DNA of 64,000 bases from CF-118 sp035934385 (GTDB lineage: Bacteria; Chloroflexota; Dormibacteria; Dormibacterales; Dormibacteraceae), in contig DASYXY010000074.1 of the NCBI GenBank assembly GCA_035934385.1, forward strand, positions 1 through 64,000, read 5' to 3'. The notes below the pieces were generated by a model. The model ran no database searches. It worked only from the letters and a program-made list of their open reading frames with translations, and was not told the origin of the DNA. Shown in pieces: positions 49,190 to 57,916 of this stretch. Within the stretch, counting starts at the first letter, position 1, and each line of letters opens with the position of its first letter. The position numbers were made by a program, and so were the translations under genes.

Positions 49190-49735
49190 TCACTTCGAAC
49201 ACGTCCAGCTCACAGTGCCGGACTCATTGCCCTGCGGGCCGGTCGAACGGCCGCCGCTGTAGTTGGCGAGTGAAGCTTGGCCCGATCCGTCGGCATTCAA
49301 CGTCTCAGAGGATGTGCCACCGACGAATGTATCCGCCCCGATCGTGATGCCGGCCAGCAGGGTGTTGCTGTAGGTGCCTGGGCCGTGAAACCTGTCCTTG
49401 TTCACTCTGAAGAGGAAGTTCAAGGTCTTGCCGGCAATCACGGTGGTTGGGATGGTGTTCGAGCCTGGGCCCTGAACGAACCCCACGCTGTCACCCTTGG
49501 CGAACTCCGCGCATGACGAGTAGCCCGTGCCGCTGTCGATGTCGACGAACGAGCCCTGCACGTTGTCCAGGCCGGTGAGGTTGATCTGAACATGGAAGAG
49601 GACGCATGGCTCGTTGCACTTGCCGGCGTTCGACGCGCCGCCCGAGGACGTGTTCGCGGTGGGGTTGCTTGAGGTGCAGCCCGCCAGCATCGCGACGGCC
49701 ACGATCATCGGCGCGAGTCGCCCGAGCCAGGTCAT
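49190..49735 (-). CDS. Small lipoprotein of the secreted cluster
   Basis: The protein has 181 aa. ATG 49735 overlaps the stop of the upstream lipoprotein (ATGA). The signal peptide ends MLAGCTSS (Cys20), then a Ser/Asn/Gly linker and KCNEPCVLFHVQINLTGLDNVQGSFVDIDSG, likely an immunoglobulin-like beta domain with a disulfide (C40-C44 or with C76/C179). It is small, without recognised motifs. Its gene is followed within 22 bp by the 1041-aa Tat protein, suggesting a complex. Confidence 0.72.
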   Translation of the reverse strand: MTWLGRLAPMIVAVAMLAGCTSSNPTANTSSGGASNAGKCNEPCVLFHVQINLTGLDNVQGSFVDIDSGTGYSSCAEFAKGDSVGFVQGPGSNTIPTTVIAGKTLNFLFRVNKDRFHGPGTYSNTLLAGITIGADTFVGGTSSETLNADGSGQASLANYSGGRSTGPQGNESGTVSWTCSK

Positions 49736-50355
49736 GGCAGGCGTCCCAGCGAGGTCTGGCCCTGAGCCTCCATGGCGGCGAGGGCCGGCGGGGTGTGGTC
49801 CACGACGATGTCGACAATGGCGACGAAATAAACGCCCTTGAGGAAGTACAGCGCGGTGCCGGCGAGGGTGTGTCCACTGATCGTCCCGCTGAACGTCCCT
49901 GACGCTGCGCGGTCCGCCCCGGCCAGAGTGGTGTCCGAGACGTTGGCGGTGAAGGTGAGTCCCGGAGTCGCCGCCCCCTTCTGCAGCTCGCTGGTGACCT
50001 GGGCCTTCTCTTGGTCCCACTGCGATTGCGCGACCGTCGCGCTCGTGGCTGTGGCCACCAGGACCTCGAAGACGTTCAGGGTCTGCGCGCCGTACACGCA
50101 GAGCTTGGCGCCGCCCGACGTGGTCTCCTGCTTGCTCGATGCGTACGTCGTGCCGGCGAGCGTCGACGCCTCGCTTTGGGTCAACACCTGGCATGGATCG
50201 ACTGCGGTCGGGGTACCGGCCGCTGACGGCGACGCCTTGGCAAGGGGTGAGGCCGCCGGCGTGGGCGAGGTGCTGACTGTGGTGCTCGAGCTGGCGCAGG
50301 CGGTGAGCGCTAGGAAGGCCAGGCTCGCGGCCAGGCCGACAGACTTTCGATTCAT
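49732..50355 (-). CDS. DUF3558-like lipoprotein
   Basis: The protein has 207 aa. The signal peptide ends LTACASS (Cys20), followed by a Ser/Thr/Pro linker (about 22-50). The domain DPCQVLTQSEASTLAG...GGAKLCVYGA (two Cys) resembles the DUF3558 family of actinobacterial lipoproteins. It is the first gene of the secreted operon and is divergent from the AAA-LuxR regulator, whose start is 158 bp away. Confidence 0.77.
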   Translation of the reverse strand: MNRKSVGLAASLAFLALTACASSSTTVSTSPTPAASPLAKASPSAAGTPTAVDPCQVLTQSEASTLAGTTYASSKQETTSGGAKLCVYGAQTLNVFEVLVATATSATVAQSQWDQEKAQVTSELQKGAATPGLTFTANVSDTTLAGADRAASGTFSGTISGHTLAGTALYFLKGVYFVAIVDIVVDHTPPALAAMEAQGQTSLGRLP

Positions 50356-50512
50356 TTGACGGATCTCCTCCTCGCGTGGTTGAACTGGTGGAGAAGCTAG
50401 GGCTCGCCAAGCAGATCCCGCATCGGGAGGCTCCCTACGTTTTCATGTGTTCCTCCCGCGCGACCCGCTCGGGCATGGGTCACAATGCGGGGTCGATCCA
50501 GGGAGTTGTGAG

Positions 50513-53284
50513 CTGAAACTCGCGGGCCGCGAATCGGATCTAGCCAGGGTGTCGGAGCTTTTCTCGGGCGCTCCCAAGGCGCCCTGCGGTCTCGTGTTGT
50601 CGGGGCCGGCCGGGATCGGGAAGAGCGAGATCTGGCGCGCGGCAGTGCGCCAGGCCGAGGCGGACGGTTTCCGCGTGCTGACGGCGCGCCCGGTCGAGGT
50701 TGAGGCCGGTTTTTCCTTCTCCGCGTTGGGCGATCTGCTGGCGGATGCGCTCGACCCCGTCCTGCCCGCGCTGGCCCCTCCTCAAAGGCGGGCGTTGGAG
50801 GTCGCGCTGCTGCGGGTCGAGAACGACGAGCCGGTCGAGCCACGTGCGATTGGGGTGGCGCTGTTCAACGTCCTTCTGGTGCTGGCGGCGTCATCGCCGG
50901 TCCTGATCGCTATCGATGACGTCCAGTGGCTGGACGGGCCCAGCCAGAGCGTCCTCGAGTACACGGTGCGCCGCCTCAAGTCCGAGCCGGTCGCGATCCT
51001 GGTCACCACGCGCGATGACGCTCCCGCGAAGGAGGTTCCGGTCCTTCGCGCTCTGCCGTCGGAAGCCGCGGGGAGCCTCCGCCTCCAGCCACTGAGCATC
51101 GGCGCGCTCCATCGCATCCTTCACGAGCGAAGCCGCAGCGACCTGCACCGGTACACGGTGCTGAGGATCCACGAGGCATCGGCCGGCAATCCCATGCTGG
51201 CCCTGGAGATCGCGGCCATGCTCGAAGCCGACGGCATCACGCCAAGTCCCGGCCAGCCGCTGCCCGTGCCCGTGAGCATGCAGGAGGTTCTCGAACGCCG
51301 AGTCTCGACGGTCAGTTCGCAAGCCGGCGACCTCCTCGCCGTCGCCGCATCACTGGCCCAACCCACCATCGAGCTCCTTTCGCGGGTGTCGAGGACGAAT
51401 CCAGTCGGTGCCCTGACCGAAGCATCTCGGGCCGGCCTCATCGCCATCCGAGACAACCGCGTGGAGTTCACGCATCCGCTCTTGAGGTTCGTGATCGCGA
51501 CATCGCTCGCGCCGGCTCGCCGGCGGCGTCTCCACGTTCGTTTGGCCGCGGTCGTCGACAACGCCGAGGAACGCGCACGACACCTGGCGCTGTCGGTGGA
51601 TCGCCCCAATGAGAGCGTGGCGGCCGAGCTGGAGGTGGCGGCGAAACAGGCGATCGCGCGCGGAGCCGCCATCGCCGCAGCTGAGCTGTTGGAGCAGGCG
51701 TCGGCCCTGACCCCTGCTGATCGCCCCGTGGAGTCGGCGCGCAGGCGCATGGCCGCCGGCGAGGCCTATTACTACGCCGGCGACGGCGCCCGCGCCGCCA
51801 ACGTGTTGCAGCAGCTTCTGGACGTGGCGATGCCGTCTGCCCTCAGGTCCCAAGCGCTCTGCAGGCTGGGCCTGGTCCGCTGCTTCACGGACAGCGTGAT
51901 CGAGTCGGTCCCACTACTCGAGCAGGCTGTCCAACTGGCCGGCGACGACGCGGGCTTGCGCGTCAGCGCGCTGCTGCCCCTGGCGCTGGCCAAAGCCGCG
52001 CTGCTCCGGGTCGACGAGGTTCGAGCGCACGTCGAGGAAGCGCTGACGGTGGCGCAGAACGGCGGCGACGAAACGGGCGCCACCGAAGCCATGTCTCAGG
52101 CAGCGTTCTGGCGGTTCGAGATGACCAATCAGCCGTACGCGTCCCTTCTCGCAGAGGCCCGGGAGCGAGCCCGGACAGATCCCGCGGTGAGGCTTACCTT
52201 TGGCCCCGACTTCTGGGCCGGCCGGCTTCTGAGGTGCACCGACGACCTCGCCGGCGCCAGGTCCGCGGCCGGCCGGGTTCACGCCATGGCCGACGAGCGC
52301 GGGGACGCCGAGTCGCTGATCAGCATCAACAACCTGCTGGCTGAGATCGAGCTGGCCGGGGGCGACTGGCAGGCCGCGCTCCGCTACGCCAACGAAAGCA
52401 TCGAGCTCTCGACGAGCGGGGGCTGGGAATCGTACGGGACATTGGGATACGCGATCAGGGCGCTTACGGAAGCGCATCTCGGCCTGGTCGACTCCGCCAC
52501 GGAAACGGTCGCGGCCGGCTGGCGGGTCATGGAGAAGACCGGTTTCTTTGCCGCCACGTTGTACTTCCGCTGGGCGCTCGGTCTGCTGGCCCTGTCCCGG
52601 CGCGACGCGGCCGGCGCCGATGCCCAGCTCGGCGATCTTTCCGCGATGTTCGTCGCTTACGGCGTGCTCGAGCCAGGCGAGGGGCTCTGGCTGATGGACG
52701 AGGCCGAGGCCCTGGTCGCGCTTGGACGCGTGCCCGAAGCTCAGGCCATGGCCGACGCCTACCTGGCGGCGGCGCGAAGTCGAGACCGTCGGTGGTGTCT
52801 TGCCGCCGGGTTGCGCACTCGCGCTCTGGCGCTCGGCGCGATGGGCGACCTCGAAGCTGCTCTACGCGACTCGAAGCAGGCGGTGGAGCTCGCCGAGCCA
52901 GGCGGGCGGCCGTTTGAGCTGGCGCGCTGCCTTCTGACCAGAGGAGTCATCGAACGGCGGTCCAAAAACCGGACGGCATCCCGGCAGACACTCGGCCACG
53001 CCGCCGATATTTTCAGCAGGCTCGGGGCCCCCCTATGGTTGGCGCGCGCGCAAGACGAGCTGGGCCGGACTGGCGCGAGGCAGCACGGTCCCGACGACTT
53101 GAGCGCGACCGAGCAGCGCGTGGCGATCATGGCTTCGAACGGCAGCACCAACCCCGAGATCGCCTCGGCTCTCTTCATGAGCCGCAAGACCGTGGAGGCA
53201 AACCTGGCTCGCGCGTATCGCAAGCTGGGTATCCGGACGAGGATGGCGCTGCGAGACGCCCTGGCCGGCAGGCCCGCTGATTAG
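50513..53284 (+). CDS. AAA-LuxR (LAL-like) transcriptional regulator
   Basis: From CTG 50513 this is 923 aa: LKLAGRESDLARVSELF, Walker A GPAGIGKS (31-38) and Walker B VLIAIDDVQWLD (about 127-138). It has TPR-like helices (about 380-830) and a C-terminal LuxR HTH, NGSTNPEIASALFMSRKTVEANLARAYRKLGI (about 882-913). A GGGAG SD lies 7 nt before CTG 50513. The GTG at 50447 would add 22 residues with no family match and would lie before the likely promoter. LAL regulators respond to small signals in catabolic or antibiotic genes. Divergence from the secreted cluster makes that cluster a candidate target. Confidence 0.88.
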   Translation: MKLAGRESDLARVSELFSGAPKAPCGLVLSGPAGIGKSEIWRAAVRQAEADGFRVLTARPVEVEAGFSFSALGDLLADALDPVLPALAPPQRRALEVALLRVENDEPVEPRAIGVALFNVLLVLAASSPVLIAIDDVQWLDGPSQSVLEYTVRRLKSEPVAILVTTRDDAPAKEVPVLRALPSEAAGSLRLQPLSIGALHRILHERSRSDLHRYTVLRIHEASAGNPMLALEIAAMLEADGITPSPGQPLPVPVSMQEVLERRVSTVSSQAGDLLAVAASLAQPTIELLSRVSRTNPVGALTEASRAGLIAIRDNRVEFTHPLLRFVIATSLAPARRRRLHVRLAAVVDNAEERARHLALSVDRPNESVAAELEVAAKQAIARGAAIAAAELLEQASALTPADRPVESARRRMAAGEAYYYAGDGARAANVLQQLLDVAMPSALRSQALCRLGLVRCFTDSVIESVPLLEQAVQLAGDDAGLRVSALLPLALAKAALLRVDEVRAHVEEALTVAQNGGDETGATEAMSQAAFWRFEMTNQPYASLLAEARERARTDPAVRLTFGPDFWAGRLLRCTDDLAGARSAAGRVHAMADERGDAESLISINNLLAEIELAGGDWQAALRYANESIELSTSGGWESYGTLGYAIRALTEAHLGLVDSATETVAAGWRVMEKTGFFAATLYFRWALGLLALSRRDAAGADAQLGDLSAMFVAYGVLEPGEGLWLMDEAEALVALGRVPEAQAMADAYLAAARSRDRRWCLAAGLRTRALALGAMGDLEAALRDSKQAVELAEPGGRPFELARCLLTRGVIERRSKNRTASRQTLGHAADIFSRLGAPLWLARAQDELGRTGARQHGPDDLSATEQRVAIMASNGSTNPEIASALFMSRKTVEANLARAYRKLGIRTRMALRDALAGRPAD

Positions 53285-53359
53285 GGACCCTGCTGCCGCC
53301 AGTTAGGGAGTTCCCCGATGCGCGTGCGATCGGCGAGGCCGTAGCTTCGAACAACAGAT

Positions 53360-53650
53360 ATGACCGCCCTGGCCCGCTTGCACCTGTTCCTCGTCGAGCG
53401 ATATGTCGCCAGTCCGGCCGAGGAGAAGTTGGCCGGCATCTCGAGCCGGCTGCGCAAAGCGGCAAGTGAGCTGGCGGTGGAGGGCATCGATTTGCACTAC
53501 CTGCAGTCGATAGTGCTCGATGGTGAGGAAAGCTGCATGTGCCTCTTCGAAGCCCCGTCCGAGGCTGAGGTGCGAATGGTCAACGAGCGCGCCGGGCTGG
53601 CGTACCTGCGCATCGTGGCGGTGACGGCCGCCTCGGGAGACGCTCCCTAA
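53360..53650 (+). CDS. DUF4242 (SCO4226-like) protein
   Basis: The protein has 96 aa. LHLFLVERYVASPAEEKLAGISSRLRKAASEL and the strand SIVLDGEESCMCLFEAPSEAEVRMVNERAGLAYLRIVAV match DUF4242, of which SCO4226 binds nickel through exposed residues. Here the potential ligands are Glu13, Tyr15 and the CMC pair. It is a small ferredoxin-like fold, cytoplasmic. It stands between the LuxR gene (same strand) and the nitrilase gene. No operon evidence beyond proximity. Confidence 0.83.
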   Translation: MTALARLHLFLVERYVASPAEEKLAGISSRLRKAASELAVEGIDLHYLQSIVLDGEESCMCLFEAPSEAEVRMVNERAGLAYLRIVAVTAASGDAP

Positions 53651-53717
53651 CCAGGTGCTTGCCGCTCAGTAGTACGGTTTAGGCCCGCTCGCGCCTCAGT
53701 TGCTGTTCGGGAGTGTG

Positions 53718-54914
53718 ATGACCAGCGGAACCGAGCCGTCGCGTAAACCGGTCGCCCCGTACATGGCCGTGGGGCTCTCGACGATCGTCTACGGGGTCGC
53801 CGAGCGCAGACACATAAAGGTCAACCTCGACACCATCGAGGACAACTTCCACGCTGCCATGTCGATGGTCAACATCAACATGCCGGTCAAGCTCGTTGTG
53901 CTGGCCGAGGGTGCGCTCACGGGTTTCACCGACGAGGCTTTCGACCTCCCGCACGTGCTGGCCGCTCGCGAGCTGTTCATAGAGATTCCAGGGCCCGAGA
54001 CCGAGCGTCTCGCGGCCCTCGCGCGCCAGTACGAGACGTACGTGGTGGTGCAGTGCAAGGCGCGTTGGCCGGAGGTGATGAAGGATCGGTTCTTCAACAC
54101 GATGTTCGTGATCTCGCCCAAGGGCGAGGTCGTGCATAAGGCGGCCAAGAACCACGTCTGGTGCCGCGAGCGTTCGTGCACCCCGCACGACGTCTACAGG
54201 CGCTGGGTGGATGTGTTCGGCGACGGAATCGAAGCCTTCTTCCCGGTGCTGCGAACCGAGGACATCGGCAACATCGGCACCATCTGCTGCAGCGACGGGG
54301 AGTATCCCGAAGCCGTCAGGGCGCTCGCTTTCAACGGCGCCGAAGTCGTATACCGGCCGTCTGAGGCGATGCCGATGACCGGCAACTCGTATCCCGGTGG
54401 GGGCGGATGGATGACGCAGAACCGCGGTCACGCGCAGTTCAACAGCCTCTACATGATCTGTCCGAACGTCGGACCGGTTTATCTGCATCCGAAGATGCGC
54501 AACCCGGTCGACATCGCCGGCGGCAACTCGCACATCGTCGACTACATGGGCAACGTCATGTCCTATTCGGCTTCGGGCGCGAACACCATGGTCGCCGCGG
54601 TACTCGACATCGAGGCGTTGAGAAACTTCCGAACCATGAATCTCAACTCCAACTGGATGAAGGACCTGCGCACCGAGGTGTTCCGGCGCATGTACGAGCA
54701 GCCGATCCACCCAGCGAACCTATGGCTGGAGCAGGAGCCGTTCATGCACGAAGAGGTCGACGAGCTCTATCGCGCGAACATCCAGACCCTGATCGACCGC
54801 GGCACCTACACACCGCCCGCCGTGAAGCACTCAGGCGTCCGCTACCAGGGCAGCGCGACCAATGCCGAGCAGTGGGCGGAGATCAAACACTTCTGGGACG
54901 GCTGGGGCGAATAG
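53718..54914 (+). CDS. Nitrilase-superfamily amidase
   Basis: The protein has 398 aa from ATG 53718, with CGGGAG just upstream. The Glu-Lys-Cys triad is E64 (VLAEGALTGF), K144 (AAKNHVW) and C191 (CCSDGEYPE), aligning with aliphatic amidase AmiE. ISPKGEVVHKAAKNHVW and FNGAEVVYRPSEAMPM are likewise similar. These enzymes hydrolyse amides or N-carbamoyl compounds to acid and ammonia. At 398 aa it is longer than typical nitrilases (about 280-340); the extra C-terminal 60 aa resemble AmiE/AmiF tails. The role is probably nitrogen acquisition. Confidence 0.93.
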   Translation: MTSGTEPSRKPVAPYMAVGLSTIVYGVAERRHIKVNLDTIEDNFHAAMSMVNINMPVKLVVLAEGALTGFTDEAFDLPHVLAARELFIEIPGPETERLAALARQYETYVVVQCKARWPEVMKDRFFNTMFVISPKGEVVHKAAKNHVWCRERSCTPHDVYRRWVDVFGDGIEAFFPVLRTEDIGNIGTICCSDGEYPEAVRALAFNGAEVVYRPSEAMPMTGNSYPGGGGWMTQNRGHAQFNSLYMICPNVGPVYLHPKMRNPVDIAGGNSHIVDYMGNVMSYSASGANTMVAAVLDIEALRNFRTMNLNSNWMKDLRTEVFRRMYEQPIHPANLWLEQEPFMHEEVDELYRANIQTLIDRGTYTPPAVKHSGVRYQGSATNAEQWAEIKHFWDGWGE

Positions 54915-55144
54915 CGCGAGCCTGTCGGCGGCCGGAGTATCGCTCCTCTAGATCCATTCGCTCGGCGATGTACGCGGCGTCCTCCCCCACTCCGGACAGT
55001 AGGCCTGACTTGATGGTGTGCATCCAGTGGAGGCCAATGAAGTACAGGCCCTGCACTGGGGTCACCCCGCTGCCGCAGCACCGCGCTCATCGCGAGTCCG
55101 GCTTGGCCGGCGCCTATGACGACGGTGTCGTGGTCCTCTCGCAT
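54883..55144 (-). pseudogene. Flavin monooxygenase relic with large internal deletion
   Basis: The first 27 codons (VVIGAGQAGLAMSAVLRQRG with the FAD GxGxxG) are the N-terminus of a CzcO/FMO-type flavoprotein. After codon 27 the frame shifts and reads VQGLYFIGLHWMHTIKSGLLSGVGEDAAYIAERM, the family's C-terminal end. About 340 residues between the two are missing. The relic overlaps the nitrilase 3' end. It is not expected to be functional. Confidence 0.85.
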
Positions 55145-55208
55145 TCGCGAACCTGAGCGGGCCGACTAGATATCGGAGAGCGCCAACGCATTGGTCAGGC
55201 TAGGTGTA

Positions 55209-55240
55209 ACAGGTGGGTCGCTTCGAAGTGACACGCCTGT
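55209..55240. terminator. 32-bp imperfect palindrome, possible bidirectional hairpin
   Basis: ACAGG...CCTGT with the central CTTCGAAG pairs 13 of 16 positions plus two G-T pairs. It lies between the FMO relic and the 3' end of the frameshifted membrane gene. No strong T-run follows on either strand, so rho-independent termination is only moderate; it may instead be a protein site. Confidence 0.45.
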
Positions 55241-55267
55241 GTCTCCTTTCGTCTGCTCCCTCCCAGG

Positions 55268-55557
55268 CTATTTCAGCGGGACGGTCACGGCGATGAGCGC
55301 CAAAACAGTCGCGAGAAAACTGCCGCCGATACCGAGACAACCGTGTACGCCGTGACTGACAGCCCCATGAATCGCCGGGTCGGGGCACGGAGCCGAAGGA
55401 CTGGCAGGAAGAGCAGAGAGGAAGCGCCCGCCCCAAACAGAAAGCCACTCACGGCTAGCAACTGCCCTTGCGATCCTTGCCAATTGCCCAGCGCAAAAAC
55501 TGCCCATCCGATGCCCGCGAGCAAAGGGAAATAGCTCAACGCGGACCAAGCGATCAC
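55268..55557 (-). pseudogene. Small membrane protein with probable frameshift
   Basis: From GTG 55557 three hydrophobic helices are read (LSYFPLLAGIGWAVFALG, LLAVSGFLFGAGASSLLFLPV, FMGLSVTAYTVVSVSA). Then the frame stops at SRLFWRSSP. The neighbouring frame instead continues GGSFLATVLALIAVTVPLK, a fourth helix ending at 55268. A one-base indel near 55330 explains both. It may be a decayed gene, a sequencing error or programmed frameshift; no slippery motif was identified. No family is known. Confidence 0.6.
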
Positions 55558-55751
55558 GGGCTGGTCATCCCCAGTGCGGGCCCTGTGGCCTGTGAGTTGC
55601 TCGCCGCGCGCTCATTTCTCGAAGACGCCGATGAGAATTCTGCATTAACTCCGACATGGGCCCGCAACTTATGACTGTTCCCTGCGTCACAGACTCGGCG
55701 CGGCACCGGCGCGATGATCTGAGACCAACAACGACAAACGGAGGCAACGGC

Positions 55752-57140
55752 ATGGCGATTTCGAAGCAAGCGATCCTGACCTCGGCGGCGGGGACAGCTC
55801 TGCGCCAAGCGTTCCGCGGCAGGTTGATCACGCCCGACGATGAGGACTTCGCGCGGGCGCGCAAGGTCTGGAACGGACAGATCGACAAGTTGCCCGCCCT
55901 CATCGCCACCTGCACTGGCGTTGATGACGTTCTCGCGGCGCTGCGATTTGCCCGCGTGGAGGGCCTCGTGGTTGCGGTACGCGGCGGCGGCCACAGCTTC
56001 GCGGGCTTCTCTACATGCGACAGCGGGATCGTGATCGACCTCTCAAAAATGACTGCGGTCACCGTCGATCCCGACGCCAGGGTGGCGCGCGCCCAGGGCG
56101 GTGTCACGTGGGGCATATACGATGCCGCGACGCACGCGCATGGGCTCGCATCTCCCGGCGGCCTGATGTCGACCACCGGCATCGCCGGCCTGACGCTGGG
56201 CGGGGGCATCGGCTGGCTCAACCGCAAGTACGGCCTGGCGTGCGACAACCTGCTCGGGGTGGAGATGGTGACCCCCGGCGGTGAGCTTGTGAGGGCCAGC
56301 GCCACTGAGAACGCAGAGCTCTTCTGGGCGTTACGTGGAGGAGGAGGCAACTTCGGGATCGTGACGTCGTTCGAGTACCGCCTCCACCCGGTGAGCACGG
56401 TCGTCGGTGGCCTGATGCTGTTTCGCGAGAAGCTGACCCCAGACGTTCTGCGTTTGTACCGCGATTACGTCAGCCAGTGCCCGGATGAGCTCGGGACAAT
56501 GTTGTCCGCAATCACGGCACCGCTCGTCGATTTTGTGCCCGCAGACATGCGGGGACGCCCCTCAATGGCCTTCGCGGGCTGCCATTGCGGCGACCCGGCC
56601 GACGCTGAGCGTGCGCTGAAGCCGCTCCGCGACCTGGGCCCCGCGGTTGATCTCTTCGAGGTCATTCCGTATCCGGACATGCAAAAGATGTTCGACGAAG
56701 ACCTGCCTTACGGCATCCGGTGCTACCTGAAGGCGGGCTACCTGCCGGAGATGTCGGACGGCGCCATCGAGGTGATCGCCGAGCACACCCGGCCGTTCAG
56801 TTCGCCGAACAGCACCTTCGACATCCACGACATGGGCGGCGCTGTCAAGCGCGTGGCCGACGACGTGACGGCGTTCGGAGATCGACGTTCGCCTTTCTGC
56901 TTCAACATCGTCGGACTCTGGAACGACGCCGCCGAGGACGAGGTGCACAAGAGCTTTGTGCGCAGTTTCGCCACCGCGCTCGAGCCGTTCGGTTCAGGCG
57001 GGGTTTATGTGAACTTCACCGCCGACCCCGACCGGGTGCGCGCCGCCTACGACGTCACCAAGTACGCACGCCTGCAGACAGTGAAGCGTCAGTACGACCC
57101 TGAAAACCTGTTGCGACTGAACCAGAACATTCAGCCCTGA
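55752..57140 (+). CDS. FAD-binding PCMH-type oxidoreductase (BBE-like)
   Basis: The protein has 462 aa from ATG 55752. The PCMH FAD domain (about 25-220) has VVAVRGGGHSFAGFSTCDSGIVIDLSKM, whose His in GGHS is the usual 8-alpha-histidyl attachment. The segment GLASPGGLMSTTGIAGLTLGGGIG lacks the Cys of bicovalent BBE enzymes, so one covalent link is expected. The C-terminal BBE tail ends RQYDPENLLRLNQNIQP. These oxidases act on alcohols, sugars or alkaloid-like substrates with O2. The 5' region overlaps no other gene; the 3' end overlaps crp by 10 bp. Confidence 0.93.
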   Translation: MAISKQAILTSAAGTALRQAFRGRLITPDDEDFARARKVWNGQIDKLPALIATCTGVDDVLAALRFARVEGLVVAVRGGGHSFAGFSTCDSGIVIDLSKMTAVTVDPDARVARAQGGVTWGIYDAATHAHGLASPGGLMSTTGIAGLTLGGGIGWLNRKYGLACDNLLGVEMVTPGGELVRASATENAELFWALRGGGGNFGIVTSFEYRLHPVSTVVGGLMLFREKLTPDVLRLYRDYVSQCPDELGTMLSAITAPLVDFVPADMRGRPSMAFAGCHCGDPADAERALKPLRDLGPAVDLFEVIPYPDMQKMFDEDLPYGIRCYLKAGYLPEMSDGAIEVIAEHTRPFSSPNSTFDIHDMGGAVKRVADDVTAFGDRRSPFCFNIVGLWNDAAEDEVHKSFVRSFATALEPFGSGGVYVNFTADPDRVRAAYDVTKYARLQTVKRQYDPENLLRLNQNIQP

Positions 57141-57865
57141 GCACGGCGGGGGCGACGATGACGCGGGTGCGTATCCAGGTCGTCCCGAGGCACGAGCCGC
57201 CTCAGGGCTTGAATGTCGGGGAGCAGGATCCGTCGGTACTCGAGGCGCACGAGGCCATCCTCGACCAGAGGTGCAAGCGCGCGATTTACCTTCTCGCGCG
57301 TGGCCCCGACCATGGACGCCAGCAGCGACTGCGAAATCTGCAGCTCGACAACACCGTCGCGCTTCGAGGTCTCATCCCATTGCGCAAGCTGCAGCAACTT
57401 CGCGATCACCCTCTCCGATAGTGAGGAGTAAGCCATCATCGTGACCTCCGGCCGTGCCGTGCGCGCCTCGGAGGCGATTCCCTCGAGCAGGCGAAGCATC
57501 GCGGGGGGATGGGCGATGAGGAAGCTGAACAGTGCGTCGCGGTGGATGGTCAGGACGGTCGAGTGCTCGAGCGCAGTCACGTTGACCACCCGGTTGCGCT
57601 CGCTGGAGAAGATCCCGGGTTCGCCGAACACCTGCCCCGGGCCCATCAGCTCGTTGACGTACTCGTTGCCGTCGGGGTCCAGCCTGTATTCCTTGAACTG
57701 TCCGGCGACAATGATCCAGAGCTCGTCGGCGGGGTCGCCGACGCGACAGGCGTCCTCACCACGGACCAGGTTGCGCTCCACGGCTAGATGTGCGAGTCCC
57801 TCGACCTCAGCTGGGCTCAAGTCCTGGAACAGATAGGTCTGGAGCAGCGCCTGCACCGCCTCCAC
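57131..57865 (-). CDS. Crp/Fnr-family transcriptional regulator
   Basis: The protein has 244 aa. A cyclic-nucleotide-binding beta-barrel lies at about 10-125 (FQDLSPAEVEGLAHLA, ELWIIVAGQFKEYRLDPDGNEYVNELMGPGQVFGEPGIFSSE). A Crp-type winged HTH lies at about 150-220 (LQISQSLLASMVGATREKVNRALAPLVEDGLVR). No Fe-S cysteine cluster of FNR is present (one Cys only near residue 40), so it is Crp-like. The basic tail (HPRHRRPRRAQG) is unusual. The cyclases in the window could supply cAMP (inference). Confidence 0.93.
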   Translation of the reverse strand: MEAVQALLQTYLFQDLSPAEVEGLAHLAVERNLVRGEDACRVGDPADELWIIVAGQFKEYRLDPDGNEYVNELMGPGQVFGEPGIFSSERNRVVNVTALEHSTVLTIHRDALFSFLIAHPPAMLRLLEGIASEARTARPEVTMMAYSSLSERVIAKLLQLAQWDETSKRDGVVELQISQSLLASMVGATREKVNRALAPLVEDGLVRLEYRRILLPDIQALRRLVPRDDLDTHPRHRRPRRAQG

Positions 57866-57916
57866 GTTGCCAGCTTATGGTGCGGATTCCCGGCTGGCGC
57901 AGTAAGCGGGCCGTAT

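Noticed and set aside
47185..49347. 720-aa plus-strand ORF
   Set aside because: It is antisense to the 1041-aa Tat protein, which has a clear signal and family-like domains in its own frame.
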